Assembly (NCBI RefSeq): GCF_011405515.1
Contig: NZ_AP022671.1
Coordinates: 620,001-684,000, forward strand
DNA from: Nitrospira sp. KM1
Lineage (GTDB): Bacteria > Nitrospirota > Nitrospiria > Nitrospirales > Nitrospiraceae
Direction of reading: 5' to 3'
DNA: 64,000 nucleotides
Shown piece after piece: positions 40,560 to 49,771 of this stretch. The notes under the pieces are model-generated. The model saw only the letters and a list, made by a program, of their open reading frames with translations. It made no database searches and was not told the DNA's origin. Each line of letters begins with the position of its first letter. The stretch's first letter is position 1. The position numbers were made by a program, and so were the translations under genes.

Positions 40560-42650
40560 CTATTTCTTTCCACGGGGTGCAACAGGTTTTGCGTCTTTAC
40601 CGGCCTTGCGTGACCTGCGCGAACCGCCGGCCGGCTTTTCCGAGAAGAGCGGCATTTGACCCGGCCTGGCCTTCGACGACTTGCTCTTTGCTTTGGCGCC
40701 CGCGCCTTTCTCGTTCATCTTTTCATCTGGAACAGCAATACGATCCTTCTCCGTCGGCGGTTCGCCGGACTCGGAGACGGCCTCCGCATCGGCTTCCACC
40801 TGAGAAGCCAGTTCGGCTTCGCCCTCGACGCCTTCGGCCGTCACGATGATTGAATGCGGGAGGCCCTCCGGACCTGCGCCCGTCTTTCCGAGGGCTTCGT
40901 CGGTCTTCAGTCCGCCGGTTCGCGACGTCGCGATTTTCTGCAACTGCGCCTTCAACTTTTCTTTGGGGAGCTTGCCGCCTTTCAGGCGATTGCAGGCCTC
41001 AACGACTTCTTCGATATACAATTCGAAAATATTCCGCCGCCGGAATTCACTCGCCGCCCGCTCACGACGCCGGAGGAACAGCCCGAGGCGCCGGCCGCAT
41101 TCACGCAGCGCGAGCGTGATCTCTTTCTGGATTTCGTCGTAGTCGGCGATCGCTTCTTTCGATTCGCTGGTGAACGGCACCCACACGGACGCCATGTGCA
41201 CGAAGATCACCATCGGCCCGCCGGGTAACGCTCCCCGGGACTGGCTGACACCATAGTTCTTCCACGTCGTGTTGAGGACGGCCTTGAACGTCGAGCAGGC
41301 CGATTGTTGATAGAGCAAGGGCACGCGATTGGCATAGCGGATCACCCTGGCGAGTTCCGAGTCGCCCTCGTCGTCCTCGCCTTCCGCCTTCGGCATGGCC
41401 GGCTGTTGCGGCTTATTCTGATCTTCCGGTCGGTTGCCGTAGGCCAGACCGGCTTCGATCGCAAACGGATTGCCCCGATACACCGCCGGCGGACGGCTCA
41501 CGGCCGTATAGAATTCGCCTTTGATCTGTTTATACAAACCGGACAAGATCGCCTTCTCGCCGATCGGCGAAATGCAGTTGGTCGGCGGCGCCATGATCTT
41601 GGTGGCCTGGACCGTCTGGTACAGTTTCTCCGCAGCCGGCCCCTTCAAATCGCGCGGCTTCACGTTCGGCGAGACCTTGGCTTCCTTGCACATCTCATCG
41701 GCCAGTTGAGGCGACACGCGGCAAAAGTCGCCCGACAGGAATCCGGACAGAGAATGGCTCTTGGTGTCCTGGAGCATCTTGAGCATCATGCCGAATTCGA
41801 TGCCGTACGGATGCGGCTTGATCTCGCGCGGGGACGGCGGCAGTTCGTGATAGGTGCGAGCGTATTCCTTCGTCTCGCCTTCCGGCGTGTGATACACGAG
41901 CTTGACGTGCGGATTGGCAATCGACGTTTGTTCGAGCCATTCGTCGACGGACGCCCGGCCCTTCTGGTATTTCCCTTCGACCTCGAGTGTGACCTGGGTT
42001 CCCTGCGGCTGCTCCCAGTCGATTTGCTTGTTCTCATGGACGAGCGGCTCGTTCTTCTTGGTGTCGATCTGCACTTCGAAGAAATGGGCGGCCGCGCGCG
42101 GTCCCGTGCGCGAAATGATCTTGACGGGTTTGCCGGTCGTGAGCTGTCCGTACATGCCGGCGGCAGAGATGCCGATCCCCTGCTGGCCCCGGCTCATGCG
42201 GAGCCGATGGAACTTCGACCCGTACAAGAGCTTCGCAAAAATTCGGGGAATCTGCTGGCGCACGATACCGGGTCCGTTATCCGTGACGGTGATGCGGAAT
42301 TTCGTGGCCTGGCTGGGCGCGACCGGCTCTCCGTTCGACACGACTTCGAGGCGCACCGTGACGTCCGGCAAGATCCCGGCTTCCTCGCTTGCATCGAGCG
42401 CGTTATCGACGGCTTCCTTCACGCAGGTCAGCAATGACTTGCGCGGACTGTCGAAGCCGAGCAGGTGCCGGTTCTTCGTGAAAAATTCCGAGACCGAAAT
42501 CTCGCGCTGGCGCGCACCCATTTCGACAGCCGTCACCTGCTGCGCCGGCCTGGCGGAGATTTTCGTTGCAGCGGCTGATTCGGGAGGCGATGGGGCGGAC
42601 GCGGAAACGGATGTTGCCGATGTGGACTTGGACTTATGTGTCTTGGCCAT
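40560..42650 (-). CDS. top6B: DNA topoisomerase VI, subunit B
   Basis: The 696-residue ATPase subunit begins with an extra Ser/Ala/Pro-rich tail (about 1-40). The GHKL ATPase fold follows: VKEAVDNALDASEEAGI (N-box), TVTDNGPGIVRQQIPRIFAK (G1-box) and RGQQGIGISAAGMYGQLTTG (G2-box). Then come the H2TH-like and transducer domains, with the switch Lys region near QSRGALPG. The C-terminal about 150 residues are low-complexity and Lys/Ala-rich. The gene ends 8 nt in front of the A subunit. Confidence 0.92.
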   Translation of the reverse strand: MAKTHKSKSTSATSVSASAPSPPESAAATKISARPAQQVTAVEMGARQREISVSEFFTKNRHLLGFDSPRKSLLTCVKEAVDNALDASEEAGILPDVTVRLEVVSNGEPVAPSQATKFRITVTDNGPGIVRQQIPRIFAKLLYGSKFHRLRMSRGQQGIGISAAGMYGQLTTGKPVKIISRTGPRAAAHFFEVQIDTKKNEPLVHENKQIDWEQPQGTQVTLEVEGKYQKGRASVDEWLEQTSIANPHVKLVYHTPEGETKEYARTYHELPPSPREIKPHPYGIEFGMMLKMLQDTKSHSLSGFLSGDFCRVSPQLADEMCKEAKVSPNVKPRDLKGPAAEKLYQTVQATKIMAPPTNCISPIGEKAILSGLYKQIKGEFYTAVSRPPAVYRGNPFAIEAGLAYGNRPEDQNKPQQPAMPKAEGEDDEGDSELARVIRYANRVPLLYQQSACSTFKAVLNTTWKNYGVSQSRGALPGGPMVIFVHMASVWVPFTSESKEAIADYDEIQKEITLALRECGRRLGLFLRRRERAASEFRRRNIFELYIEEVVEACNRLKGGKLPKEKLKAQLQKIATSRTGGLKTDEALGKTGAGPEGLPHSIIVTAEGVEGEAELASQVEADAEAVSESGEPPTEKDRIAVPDEKMNEKGAGAKAKSKSSKARPGQMPLFSEKPAGGSRRSRKAGKDAKPVAPRGKK

Positions 42651-43235
42651 TCATCCTCTCAGGACAGTGAACGTCATGTGTCTTGGTACCATAAACGCTT
42701 TGCGGATTCCAGCCTGTTGGAAAAACCGCTGCGTCACGGCGGGTGTCGGACATGTGAAATGGCTTGCCGAACGGTGACCATCGGCTTGAGAAATTTTGTT
42801 TCAGACGGTGCAGCGCCACATTCGGAACACATCTTCATGCGGTTGTCGATCAGGAGGGCATAGTGGCGAATGTACTGGAGTTGTTTGCTATGGGAAAACG
42901 AATTCGCTGCAGAGGGCCGGCGGCGTTGCGATGTTTTGGGTGGGAGGAGCACGCACCTAACCGAGGACGATTAGGTACGGCGGAGATCTCGGGAGGACTT
43001 TAGGCTTCCCAGTACAAGCTGGGCCTGCACACCATCCTCAGCGCTCGATCCCCTTATGAACCATATTCCCTCGGGGCGTTAACTCCTCCCACATGTTTAC
43101 GATAGGCTCGGTTGCAGAACCAGTCAAGTAAACTAATTTGCAGCGTCGGCATTCGGACACCTTGTGCGAACGAGTCTGCAGGCCTACACTTGTGTCGATC
43201 CACTCTCCTTCCTTCCATCCATAAGGAGGTGCGCC
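42651..43235. other. Long intergenic stretch, no convincing gene
   Basis: About 585 nt between divergent genes. No frame on either strand resembles a known protein; short minus-strand frames with CSECG-like sequence have no Shine-Dalgarno sequence. It must hold the promoters of top6B and of the GYD gene. Confidence 0.4.
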
Positions 43236-43541
43236 ATGCAAACCTATGTGAGCCTCGTGAAGTTCACACAGCACGGTCTCCAGTCCATGAAAGAAAAGGG
43301 TATGGAGAGGGCCGAGATGGTGAAACATCATGCAAAGACATTGGGTGGAAAGCTGGTCCAGGCCTACTATTGTCTCGGCGAGTACGATGTCGTCGCCGTC
43401 TGGGAATTTCCCGACAACAAAACGGCCATGAAGGCCGCCGTCATGAACGCGGCGATGGGACACATCCAGATTACGACCATGCCGGCCGTTCCCAGGGACG
43501 AGTGGAAGACCCTGCTCAAAGAAAGTCTCGGAAAGCGTTGA
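43236..43541 (+). CDS. GYD-domain protein
   Basis: This 101-residue protein starts MQTYVSLVKFTQHGLQSMKE at the ATG 43236, with a perfect AAGGAGG upstream; the in-frame extension to 43164 is unlikely. The family-defining motif GEYDVVAVWEFPDN is at about 49-62, inside a ferredoxin-like alpha/beta fold (LGGKLVQAYYCL). GYD proteins are small and uncharacterised, probably binding a small ligand as dimers. It stands alone ahead of the Sel1 lipoprotein. Confidence 0.85.
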   Translation: MQTYVSLVKFTQHGLQSMKEKGMERAEMVKHHAKTLGGKLVQAYYCLGEYDVVAVWEFPDNKTAMKAAVMNAAMGHIQITTMPAVPRDEWKTLLKESLGKR

Positions 43542-43679
43542 CCGGATTTCGGCACGAGCACGGCGGCGCGCAGTCAGGCGTGAGCGATTGGTCGATGAAG
43601 CGATATTGACTTCTTCCAGGCCGCACCGTAGGGTGCACGCCTTGATGCAATCGGCACGCTCCGGGGTCACCGACATTTC

Positions 43680-44183
43680 ATGACGCGCACCGCCTCACTT
43701 CTGCTCTTGTTATTGTGCTTCGGCCTTCCTCTTTCAGCCTGTCAGGACCGGCGCGCGGATCGCGCATACCAAAAAGGCAATTACACCAAGACCGCTGCAG
43801 AGTTGCAGTCGCTTGCCTCAATGGGGGAGGCGCGGGCCCAATACGACCTGGCTCTTCTCTACGACAAGGGGCTGGGCGTGCCCCAGAGCGATGAGCAAGC
43901 GCTCCTGTGGTACAAACGAGCGGCCGAACAGGGCGAGCCGCATGCCCAATATAATTTGGCGTTGATGTACATGAACGGTCAGGGCGTACCCGTCGATCTG
44001 GTCCAGGCGTATTATTGGCTCAGCCTTTCAATTGCGCTCGGCAACGAGCACGCGGCCCAGGCGCGCGATTATGTGGAAGCCCGCATGACGACTGTGCAGA
44101 TCACGGAAGGCCAGGGGCTCGCGCGACACCGGTTGGAGAGTGGTCCCGCCATGCCCCGCAAGCCGCAGCACCTGAGCCCGTAA
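43680..44183 (+). CDS. Sel1-repeat lipoprotein
   Basis: This 167-residue protein has a lipoprotein signal peptide (ASLLLLLLCFGLPLSACQ; lipobox Cys21). Three Sel1-like repeats follow: LASMGEARAQYDLALLYDKG, EQALLWYKRAAEQGEPHAQY, NLALMYMNGQGVPVDLVQAY. Sel1 repeats form TPR-like solenoids for protein contacts. It is probably anchored in a membrane facing the periplasm. The last 25 residues are outside the repeats and carry no signature. Confidence 0.88.
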   Translation: MTRTASLLLLLLCFGLPLSACQDRRADRAYQKGNYTKTAAELQSLASMGEARAQYDLALLYDKGLGVPQSDEQALLWYKRAAEQGEPHAQYNLALMYMNGQGVPVDLVQAYYWLSLSIALGNEHAAQARDYVEARMTTVQITEGQGLARHRLESGPAMPRKPQHLSP

Positions 44184-44260
44184 ATCCCGCCCATTTCTCC
44201 CCTCCGATTGATGTTCTGAAGAGTTGACAGCCTGATTGCCAGCGGGCTACACCATAACAA

Positions 44261-45910
44261 ATGGCCCTCCATCCTCTGGCAGGGAAACCCGCCCCGGCAT
44301 CGAGCGTGATGGACACCGCCGCGCTCCTCGCGGCCTATACGTCGGAGCGGCCGGATCCCACCGTCAAGCGGCAGCGGGTTGCCTTTGGCACATCAGGCCA
44401 TCGGGGCTCATCCTTCAAGCAATCGTTTAACGAATTCCATATTCTCGCCGTGGTGCGGGCCATCGTGGAGTATCGCCGCGGGCAGGGCGTCGATGGTCCG
44501 CTCTTTCTCGGCATGGACACGCACGCGCTTTCCAGGCCTGCGTTCATCAGCTCCCTGGAAATCCTCGCGGCGGACGCCATCGATGTCATGATCGACCGGG
44601 ATGAAGGCTATACGCCGACTCCCGTCATTTCTCATGCAATCCTGACATACAATCGCGGCCGGCGCTCTGGGCTCGCAGATGGGATCGTCATCACGCCGTC
44701 TCACAATCCACCGGAGGACGGGGGTATCAAATATAATCCGCCGCAAGGCGGTCCTGCGGATACGCATGTCACCAAATGGATCGAAGACCGTGCCAATGCG
44801 CTGTTGGCCGCCGACCTGGAGGGGATCAAGCGCATTCCCTTTGAGCGCGCGAAACAGGCATCGACCACTCACCGTCATGATTACGTCGGTTCATACGTCG
44901 ACGATCTTCGAAACATCGTCGACGTCGAGATGATTAAACGCGCCAAGTTGAAACTCGGCGTCGATCCGCTCGGAGGCTCCGGTATCGCTTACTGGCAGCC
45001 GATCGCCGATCGCTATGGATTCGACATCGACATCGTGAACCGCACCATCGATCCGACCTTTCGCTTCATGCCGCTGGATTGGGACGGCAAGATCCGAATG
45101 GATTGTTCATCGCCCCATGCGATGGCCAATCTGATCGCGCTCAAGGACCGTTTCGATGTGGCATTTGGGAACGACGCAGACAACGACCGTCATGGAATCG
45201 TGACTCGCTCCGCCGGACTCATGAATCCAAACCATTACCTGGCCACGGCGATTTCCTATCTCTTCTCGAACCGTCCTGGCTGGAAGCCGGGCACCGGAAT
45301 CGGCAAAACATTGGTCAGCAGCAGCCTGATCGACCGGGTGGCAGGCCGCATCGGCCGTCCGCTGGTCGAGGTGCCGGTTGGATTCAAATGGTTCGTGGGC
45401 GGCCTGCTCGACGGCTCGCTGGGGTTCGGCGGCGAAGAAAGTGCGGGCGCCTCATTTTTGCGACATGACGGCACGGTCTGGTCCACCGACAAAGACGGCA
45501 TCATCATGGATCTGTTGGCCGCGGAAATGACGGCACGGTCCGGGAAGGATCCGTCCGAGCTGTATCGAGATCTCACCAAGACTCTAGGCGAACCAATCTA
45601 CGAGCGCATCGACGCGGCCGCCTCGCCCGAGCAAAAAGTTGTCCTCGCCAACTTGTCTCCCGCTCAGGTTACAGCCACGGAGCTGGCAGGTGACAAGATT
45701 CTGGCGATGCTCACAACTGCGCCGGGCAACGGCGCACCGATCGGCGGTCTCAAAGTCGTGACGGATCAGGGTTGGTTTGCTGCGAGGCCTTCGGGGACCG
45801 AAGACGTCTACAAGCTCTACGCGGAAAGCTTCAAAGGGAAGAACCACCTCAAGCGGATCCAGGACGAAGCACAGGCGCTCATCGCCAGAGCACTGTCGGT
45901 TTCTCCATAA
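44261..45910 (+). CDS. pgm: Phosphoglucomutase (alpha-D-glucose phosphate specific)
   Basis: The 549-residue enzyme interconverts glucose 1-phosphate and glucose 6-phosphate. The phospho-Ser is Ser147 in [13 protein letters not shown]; the metal loop is [14 protein letters not shown]; the sugar-binding loop is [14 protein letters not shown]; the phosphate-binding loop near the C-terminus is [17 protein letters not shown]. The N-terminus starts [19 protein letters not shown] after about 40 residues, as in the bacterial Pgm subfamily. The stop overlaps the ATG of the next small gene (TAATG). Confidence 0.93.
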   Translation: MALHPLAGKPAPASSVMDTAALLAAYTSERPDPTVKRQRVAFGTSGHRGSSFKQSFNEFHILAVVRAIVEYRRGQGVDGPLFLGMDTHALSRPAFISSLEILAADAIDVMIDRDEGYTPTPVISHAILTYNRGRRSGLADGIVITPSHNPPEDGGIKYNPPQGGPADTHVTKWIEDRANALLAADLEGIKRIPFERAKQASTTHRHDYVGSYVDDLRNIVDVEMIKRAKLKLGVDPLGGSGIAYWQPIADRYGFDIDIVNRTIDPTFRFMPLDWDGKIRMDCSSPHAMANLIALKDRFDVAFGNDADNDRHGIVTRSAGLMNPNHYLATAISYLFSNRPGWKPGTGIGKTLVSSSLIDRVAGRIGRPLVEVPVGFKWFVGGLLDGSLGFGGEESAGASFLRHDGTVWSTDKDGIIMDLLAAEMTARSGKDPSELYRDLTKTLGEPIYERIDAAASPEQKVVLANLSPAQVTATELAGDKILAMLTTAPGNGAPIGGLKVVTDQGWFAARPSGTEDVYKLYAESFKGKNHLKRIQDEAQALIARALSVSP

Positions 45911-46137
45911 TGGGCACACTCGACTTCGTTCAATGGCCTGCGATGGTCGTAACCGTGATCTCCTCCTGGCTTGTGGCCTCGCAGATGAAATGGAAGCGCG
46001 AGGCCGGCTTCTGGTGTTTTCTCTTCAGCAATGTGCTGTGGGTGCTCTGGGGATGGCATGCCGGCGCCTACGCGTTGATCTTGCTTCAGGTCGCTCTTGC
46101 CGCCATAAACATACGAGGCGCTTACAAGAACGAGTGA
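45910..46137 (+). CDS. Small two-helix membrane protein
   Basis: The product is 75 residues from the ATG 45910, which shares its A with the pgm stop codon. Hydrophobic segments are FVQWPAMVVTVISSWLVAS and FWCFLFSNVLWVLWGWHAGA, and a third stretch AYALILLQVALAAINIRGAY ends the protein. The pattern recalls short relatives of PnuC/SemiSWEET-type membrane proteins often annotated as hypothetical. Coupled translation with pgm suggests co-regulation, not necessarily a shared function. Confidence 0.7.
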   Translation: MGTLDFVQWPAMVVTVISSWLVASQMKWKREAGFWCFLFSNVLWVLWGWHAGAYALILLQVALAAINIRGAYKNE

Positions 46138-46199
46138 GTGAGCGATCATCACGACACCGGCCTCTATCGAGTGCGGTTTCCAGCGTCAGTCACCACAAC

Positions 46200-47000
46200 A
46201 TGACCCCGCTTTCTACCAAACAGCTTCTTCCTAAAGACGATTCCTGGTCCACCCCTTTTGCCGAATCGCTGCTGCAACATCTGGATCTGCAAGCGGGATT
46301 ACACATCCTCGATGTCGCCTGCGGCAGCGGCATCCCTGCCTTTTATCTCGCCGAACAAGTCGGGCCGTCCGGACAGGTCCTCGGCCTGGACGTGAATGCT
46401 CACCAAATCGCTTACGCGCGGTCGATCCAGGGATCGCAGATGCCCTGGCTCCGGTTCGAGTGCGCCGACGTCCGCGCTCTTCCCGATACGATCGCCCAGT
46501 TCGATCGTATTACCGGAAATCTCTCGGTCATGTTCTTCCGCCCCGACCGGTTCGACACGGTGAAGGGTTTGATCGACCATCTCAAGTCGGGCGGGCAAAT
46601 TGTGCTGACGTTTCCATCTCAGGGCACCTTTGATTCGCTGTGGGCGTTGATCGACCGCCACATGGTCGAGGAGGGCCTCACGGTCGAGCGAGAACGATTC
46701 CAGACGTACCTTCAGGAGCGCCCGTCGATCGAAGAAGGCCGAGACTGGCTCGAACGGCTCGCGTTGGATCGTATCGTCGCCGCCGACTACCCGTTGCCGG
46801 TGGAAACGGGAACAGGCCGCGACTTTCTCGAACACCCATTGTTACGTCGCGGGTTTCTCGATGATGTCTACGAATGTTTCGACGATCAGCGAGGAGCCGA
46901 ACGATTCATGTCCGGCATCGCCCGGGTACTCCCCGCGTGTTTGCCGTTGATTGCCAGACGCGGGGTGTTGGCAGGATGGAACCGCCAGGCCGCCGAGTGA
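46200..47000 (+). CDS. SAM-dependent class I methyltransferase
   Basis: The product is 266 residues from the ATG 46200 (the frame is open upstream into pgm but lacks a start signal). The SAM-binding motif I is LHILDVACGSGIPAFYLAEQ at about 33-52, with motif II VLGLDVNAHQIAYARS and FECADVRALPDTIAQFDRIT. The C-terminal half is specific and does not show which substrate is modified. It begins 60 nt after the small membrane-protein gene and may be the last member of that transcript. Confidence 0.82.
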   Translation: MTPLSTKQLLPKDDSWSTPFAESLLQHLDLQAGLHILDVACGSGIPAFYLAEQVGPSGQVLGLDVNAHQIAYARSIQGSQMPWLRFECADVRALPDTIAQFDRITGNLSVMFFRPDRFDTVKGLIDHLKSGGQIVLTFPSQGTFDSLWALIDRHMVEEGLTVERERFQTYLQERPSIEEGRDWLERLALDRIVAADYPLPVETGTGRDFLEHPLLRRGFLDDVYECFDDQRGAERFMSGIARVLPACLPLIARRGVLAGWNRQAAE

Positions 47001-47016
47001 ATCGGCGCCCGCCGGA

Positions 47017-47400
47017 CTACCGCAGCTGCGACAGCAGCGCGGACGGATCCCAATAGCCCCACATGATTTGAATCGTTCCCTGCCGGTTGACCTCGAACAC
47101 ATCGATGCCTTCGGCCTTCGCCGAGCGCCCATTCTTTCCTGTTCCGTGCGCAGTGAATTTCACGGCGGCGCGATCGGCGGTGACGACGAGATAATCTTCC
47201 GTAAAGTCGATGGCCGTGAACGCATCCGTCACGCCGATGAAGAACCGGCGCAGCGCCTCCTTGCCTTCGAGCGGTGTCCCGCCGTACGGATCGTGACTGA
47301 CCGCGTCCTCTGCAAAACAGCTCAACCACGCCTCCACGTCCATCTTGCGCGTTGCCGCGAAGTACCGCGCCATGAGCGCCCGTATCGTCTCAGGTGGCAT
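47017..47400 (-). CDS. SnoaL/ketosteroid-isomerase-like protein
   Basis: This 127-residue protein has the NTF2-like cone fold: MARYFAATRKMDVEAWLSCF, AEDAVSHDPYGGTPLEGKEA, LRRFFIGVTDAFTAIDFTED, and GIDVFEVNRQGTIQIMWGYW near the end. Such proteins bind or isomerise small hydrophobic molecules; the Asp-Pro-Tyr surroundings are common in SnoaL-like members. No partner is evident. It is convergent with the methyltransferase gene and ends 17 nt from it. Confidence 0.82.
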   Translation of the reverse strand: MPPETIRALMARYFAATRKMDVEAWLSCFAEDAVSHDPYGGTPLEGKEALRRFFIGVTDAFTAIDFTEDYLVVTADRAAVKFTAHGTGKNGRSAKAEGIDVFEVNRQGTIQIMWGYWDPSALLSQLR

Positions 47401-47473
47401 GTCGATCCTCCTGCTCGCAGGTAAACGTCTCGTTTAACGGACATACTCCCGATTGCCGAGGAGCAGTCAACGA

Positions 47474-48355
47474 TCAGCCCGCCACATGACGTTCGGCGTG
47501 GTAGGAACTGCGGACGAGCGGTCCGGATTCCACGTGGGTGAACCCCATGGCCAGCGCCTCATCTTTTAGCAGGGAAAACTCAGACGGATCGTAAAAGCGT
47601 GCGACCGGCAGATGGTCTCGCGTCGGCTGCAGGTATTGGCCGATCGTCATGATGTCGCACCCGACCGCCCGCAGATCGCGCATGACTTCCCTGGCTTCAT
47701 CCAACGTCTCCCCCATGCCGACGATCAGTCCGGACTTCGTCGTCATCCCCAGTCGCTTGGCCCTCTGCAACAAATCCATCGACCGTTGATACTTTCCTTG
47801 TGGTCTGATCGCTGGAAACAACCTCCGCACGGTTTCAATATTATGGTTCAGGATATCGGGGTTTTCAGCACAGACCAGTGTAAGAGCCGCTTCGCAGCCG
47901 TCGAAATCCGGAATGAGGAGCTCGATGCTGCAGGTCGGGAGACGCGCCCGTATTTCGTGCATCGTTTGGACGAAGACAGCCGCCCCGCCGTCCGGCAGAT
48001 CATCGCGATTAACCGACGTGATGACTGCATGGCGAAGGCCCAGCGCCTGCACGGCTGCCGCCACTTTTCGCGGCTCCCGGTCATCCACCGGCAGCGGCCT
48101 GCCCGTCTGCACCGAACAGTAATGACAGCGTCTCGTGCAGATCCCACCCAGTATGAGGAACGTGGCCGTCCCGGCGTTCCAGCATTCCCAGCGGTTCGGG
48201 CAGCGGGCTTCTTCACAAATCGTGTGCAGACCCAGGCCGTCCATGGTGTTCTTGAGATCAAGATATTTGGCAGTCGTGGAGGTCTCCACTCGAAACCAGG
48301 GTGGCAGTCTGGGACGGGACTGGGACCGAATCTGATCGGGAGAGATCAACTTCAT
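47474..48355 (-). CDS. lipA: Lipoyl synthase
   Basis: The 293-residue radical-SAM enzyme inserts two sulfurs into octanoyl groups on carrier proteins. It has both iron-sulfur clusters: the auxiliary cluster Cys47, Cys52, Cys58 (CEEARCPNRWEC) and the radical-SAM Cys73, Cys77, Cys80 (CTRRCHYC). Further motifs are TSVNRDDLPDGGAAVFVQTM, VGMGETLDEAREVMRDLR and the C-terminal Arg-Ser-Ser-Tyr (VRSSYHAE). No lipB is in the window. The next gene upstream ends 7 nt before its start. Confidence 0.95.
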   Translation of the reverse strand: MKLISPDQIRSQSRPRLPPWFRVETSTTAKYLDLKNTMDGLGLHTICEEARCPNRWECWNAGTATFLILGGICTRRCHYCSVQTGRPLPVDDREPRKVAAAVQALGLRHAVITSVNRDDLPDGGAAVFVQTMHEIRARLPTCSIELLIPDFDGCEAALTLVCAENPDILNHNIETVRRLFPAIRPQGKYQRSMDLLQRAKRLGMTTKSGLIVGMGETLDEAREVMRDLRAVGCDIMTIGQYLQPTRDHLPVARFYDPSEFSLLKDEALAMGFTHVESGPLVRSSYHAERHVAG

Positions 48356-48362
48356 TCACACG

Positions 48363-48725
48363 TCATTTCGCGAGATGGGGACGGAACCACGTGAGCAATT
48401 TGTCCAGCAATCCCGAGGGTTCAGGACTGGGAACAACCGGATCAGGATATTCCACCCAAATTTCCTGCGAGCCGATATAGATGCCCCGGCGATAGGTCAT
48501 CTGAGATTTGAGCTGCCTGTATCCGCGGGCATGAAGGATCTCCACCAATCGGAGCAGAGCCGCATCCTGCGTCAACTGCGAATCGGTATGCAGTCTGGTC
48601 GATTCGTACCTCAGGTTGGCCCGATAGCCTGTTTCGTGATGCTCGAATTCGACCGGACGGCTGAATCCGCGCTCCCGATCGTCCAGACCGGCAAGTTGGA
48701 ATGTGTCCAGCGTCTCGTGATCCAT
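48363..48725 (-). CDS. Hypothetical protein, co-located with lipA
   Basis: This 120-residue protein reads RPVEFEHHETGYRANLRYES, LLRLVEILHARGYRQLKSQM, YRRGIYIGSQEIWVEYPDP. It is a soluble alpha/beta protein with a pattern of two strands, one long helix and two strands. I recognise no family. It precedes lipA by 7 nt in the same direction, so it is co-transcribed, but no functional link to lipoylation is visible. Confidence 0.65.
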   Translation of the reverse strand: MDHETLDTFQLAGLDDRERGFSRPVEFEHHETGYRANLRYESTRLHTDSQLTQDAALLRLVEILHARGYRQLKSQMTYRRGIYIGSQEIWVEYPDPVVPSPEPSGLLDKLLTWFRPHLAK

Positions 48726-48842
48726 GGGCCCTCGACAGGCGCGCTACAATCCGACGTACAGGTCGGCCATCTGCAGAGTGGAGATGGTACGGACGGTACG
48801 GCGCGCAGCCGGCACCTTTTTATTGTCCGACCGGACGCCGCA

Positions 48843-49205
48843 TTATTCCAGTGCCCTATAGACCGCGACCAAGTCGCTCAACGCCGTGGTCTTATTCTTG
48901 AGGATCGCGCGCTCAGCCTGAATGGCCTCACGGTGCTGGGGATGACTGCCGTTTTTCAGACAACTTGCGCCCAATCCCAGAATCCGATCGCATTCCTCGG
49001 TCAGCTTCTTTTGCACCACGGGATTGACCTCGAGGATGTTCATCAGCTCGCGGCGCGTCGAGCTCAGATGGGCTTGCAGATCCGCATCCGGATAGGTCTT
49101 GCGCGCGGATTCATCGAAACAGCGGTCCAGGTAATTTGCCAGAAACACGTAGAGCCGAACGAGCGCGGCGGCGACTTCAATCTGGTCTTTGGCCGTAGCG
49201 GGCAT
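48843..49205 (-). CDS. Hypothetical helical protein
   Basis: This 120-residue helical protein reads QIEVAAALVRLYVFLANYLD, DLQAHLSSTRRELMNILEVN, EECDRILGLGASCLKNGSHP, ILKNKTTALSDLVAVYRALE. It looks like a four-helix bundle of unknown function, without a signal peptide. AGGAACGGCT lies in front of the ATG at 49205. It follows the Rieske gene by 29 nt and is probably in one transcript with it. Confidence 0.6.
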   Translation of the reverse strand: MPATAKDQIEVAAALVRLYVFLANYLDRCFDESARKTYPDADLQAHLSSTRRELMNILEVNPVVQKKLTEECDRILGLGASCLKNGSHPQHREAIQAERAILKNKTTALSDLVAVYRALE

Positions 49206-49234
49206 AGCCGTTCCTTTCTATCTCGATCCGGGTG

Positions 49235-49540
49235 TCAGAGAAGGACCTTGATGTCCGCTCCTTCCACCTGAACCTGATACGATTCCACCTTACCGGACGG
49301 GTTGTTCTTGCAGACACCGGATGTGACGTCGAATCTCCAGCCGTGCCAGGGACAGGTCACGACGCTGCCTTCGAGTTCACCTTCCCCAAGCGGCCCTCCC
49401 CGATGGATGCAGACATTGTCGATCGCGTAAAACGTCCCGTCTACGTTAAAGACGGCGAGCGTCTTTCCATTCGATTCGGCCACGATCCCGCTGCCCGGCT
49501 TGACGTCGCCGGTCCCTGCGACACGCACGAACTCACCCAT
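49235..49540 (-). CDS. Rieske [2Fe-2S] ferredoxin
   Basis: This 101-residue protein has the two Rieske motifs: CIHRGGPLGEGEL at about 44-56 (C-x-H) and CPWHGWRFDVTSG at about 63-75 (C-x2-H). These bind a [2Fe-2S] cluster with two Cys and two His. The single-domain layout without membrane anchor is that of soluble ferredoxins serving oxygenases or NirD-like subunits. No oxygenase gene is adjacent. A dispersed repeat lies just upstream of its start. Confidence 0.88.
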   Translation of the reverse strand: MGEFVRVAGTGDVKPGSGIVAESNGKTLAVFNVDGTFYAIDNVCIHRGGPLGEGELEGSVVTCPWHGWRFDVTSGVCKNNPSGKVESYQVQVEGADIKVLL

Positions 49541-49556
49541 GAAATTCCTCCACCAA

Positions 49557-49762
49557 TAGCAGGATGTTGAAAAAGTCCTCCGGCTGCGTTCTCGCGTTAC
49601 TCAGAGGCTCAGCGTACGACAGAGAGTACGATTCGCCTCTTCGTTCGCTGCGGCCTTGCCGAAAGGCCTTTTTGAACATCCTGCGAGCTTTTCCGACTCG
49701 ATCAGCGATCATGCCCAGTTTTGTGTTTTCCGGGGTCCAAAACAGTTTTCAACAGCCTGATA
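49557..49762 (+). repeat. Dispersed repeat with terminal inverted repeats, copy 3
   Basis: The left end TAGCAGGATGTTGAAAAAG and the right end (read inward TATCAGGCTGTTGAAAAC) form terminal inverted repeats. The left half (CTCAGAGGCTCAGCGTACG; TTCGCTGCGGCCTTG) is shared with copy 2, while the right half (GTTTTCCGGGGTCCAAAACA) differs. It ends 10 nt from the stop codon of the Mrp gene. Confidence 0.7.
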
Positions 49763-49771
49763 GTGATACCG

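Noticed and set aside
41304-42437. 377-codon plus-strand frame opposite the topoisomerase VI B gene
   Set aside because: It is an antisense shadow: the opposite strand carries clear GHKL ATPase motifs throughout.
43038-43676. 212-codon minus-strand frame opposite the GYD gene
   Set aside because: The plus-strand GYD gene has a perfect ribosome-binding site and family motif; the minus frame is an antisense shadow.
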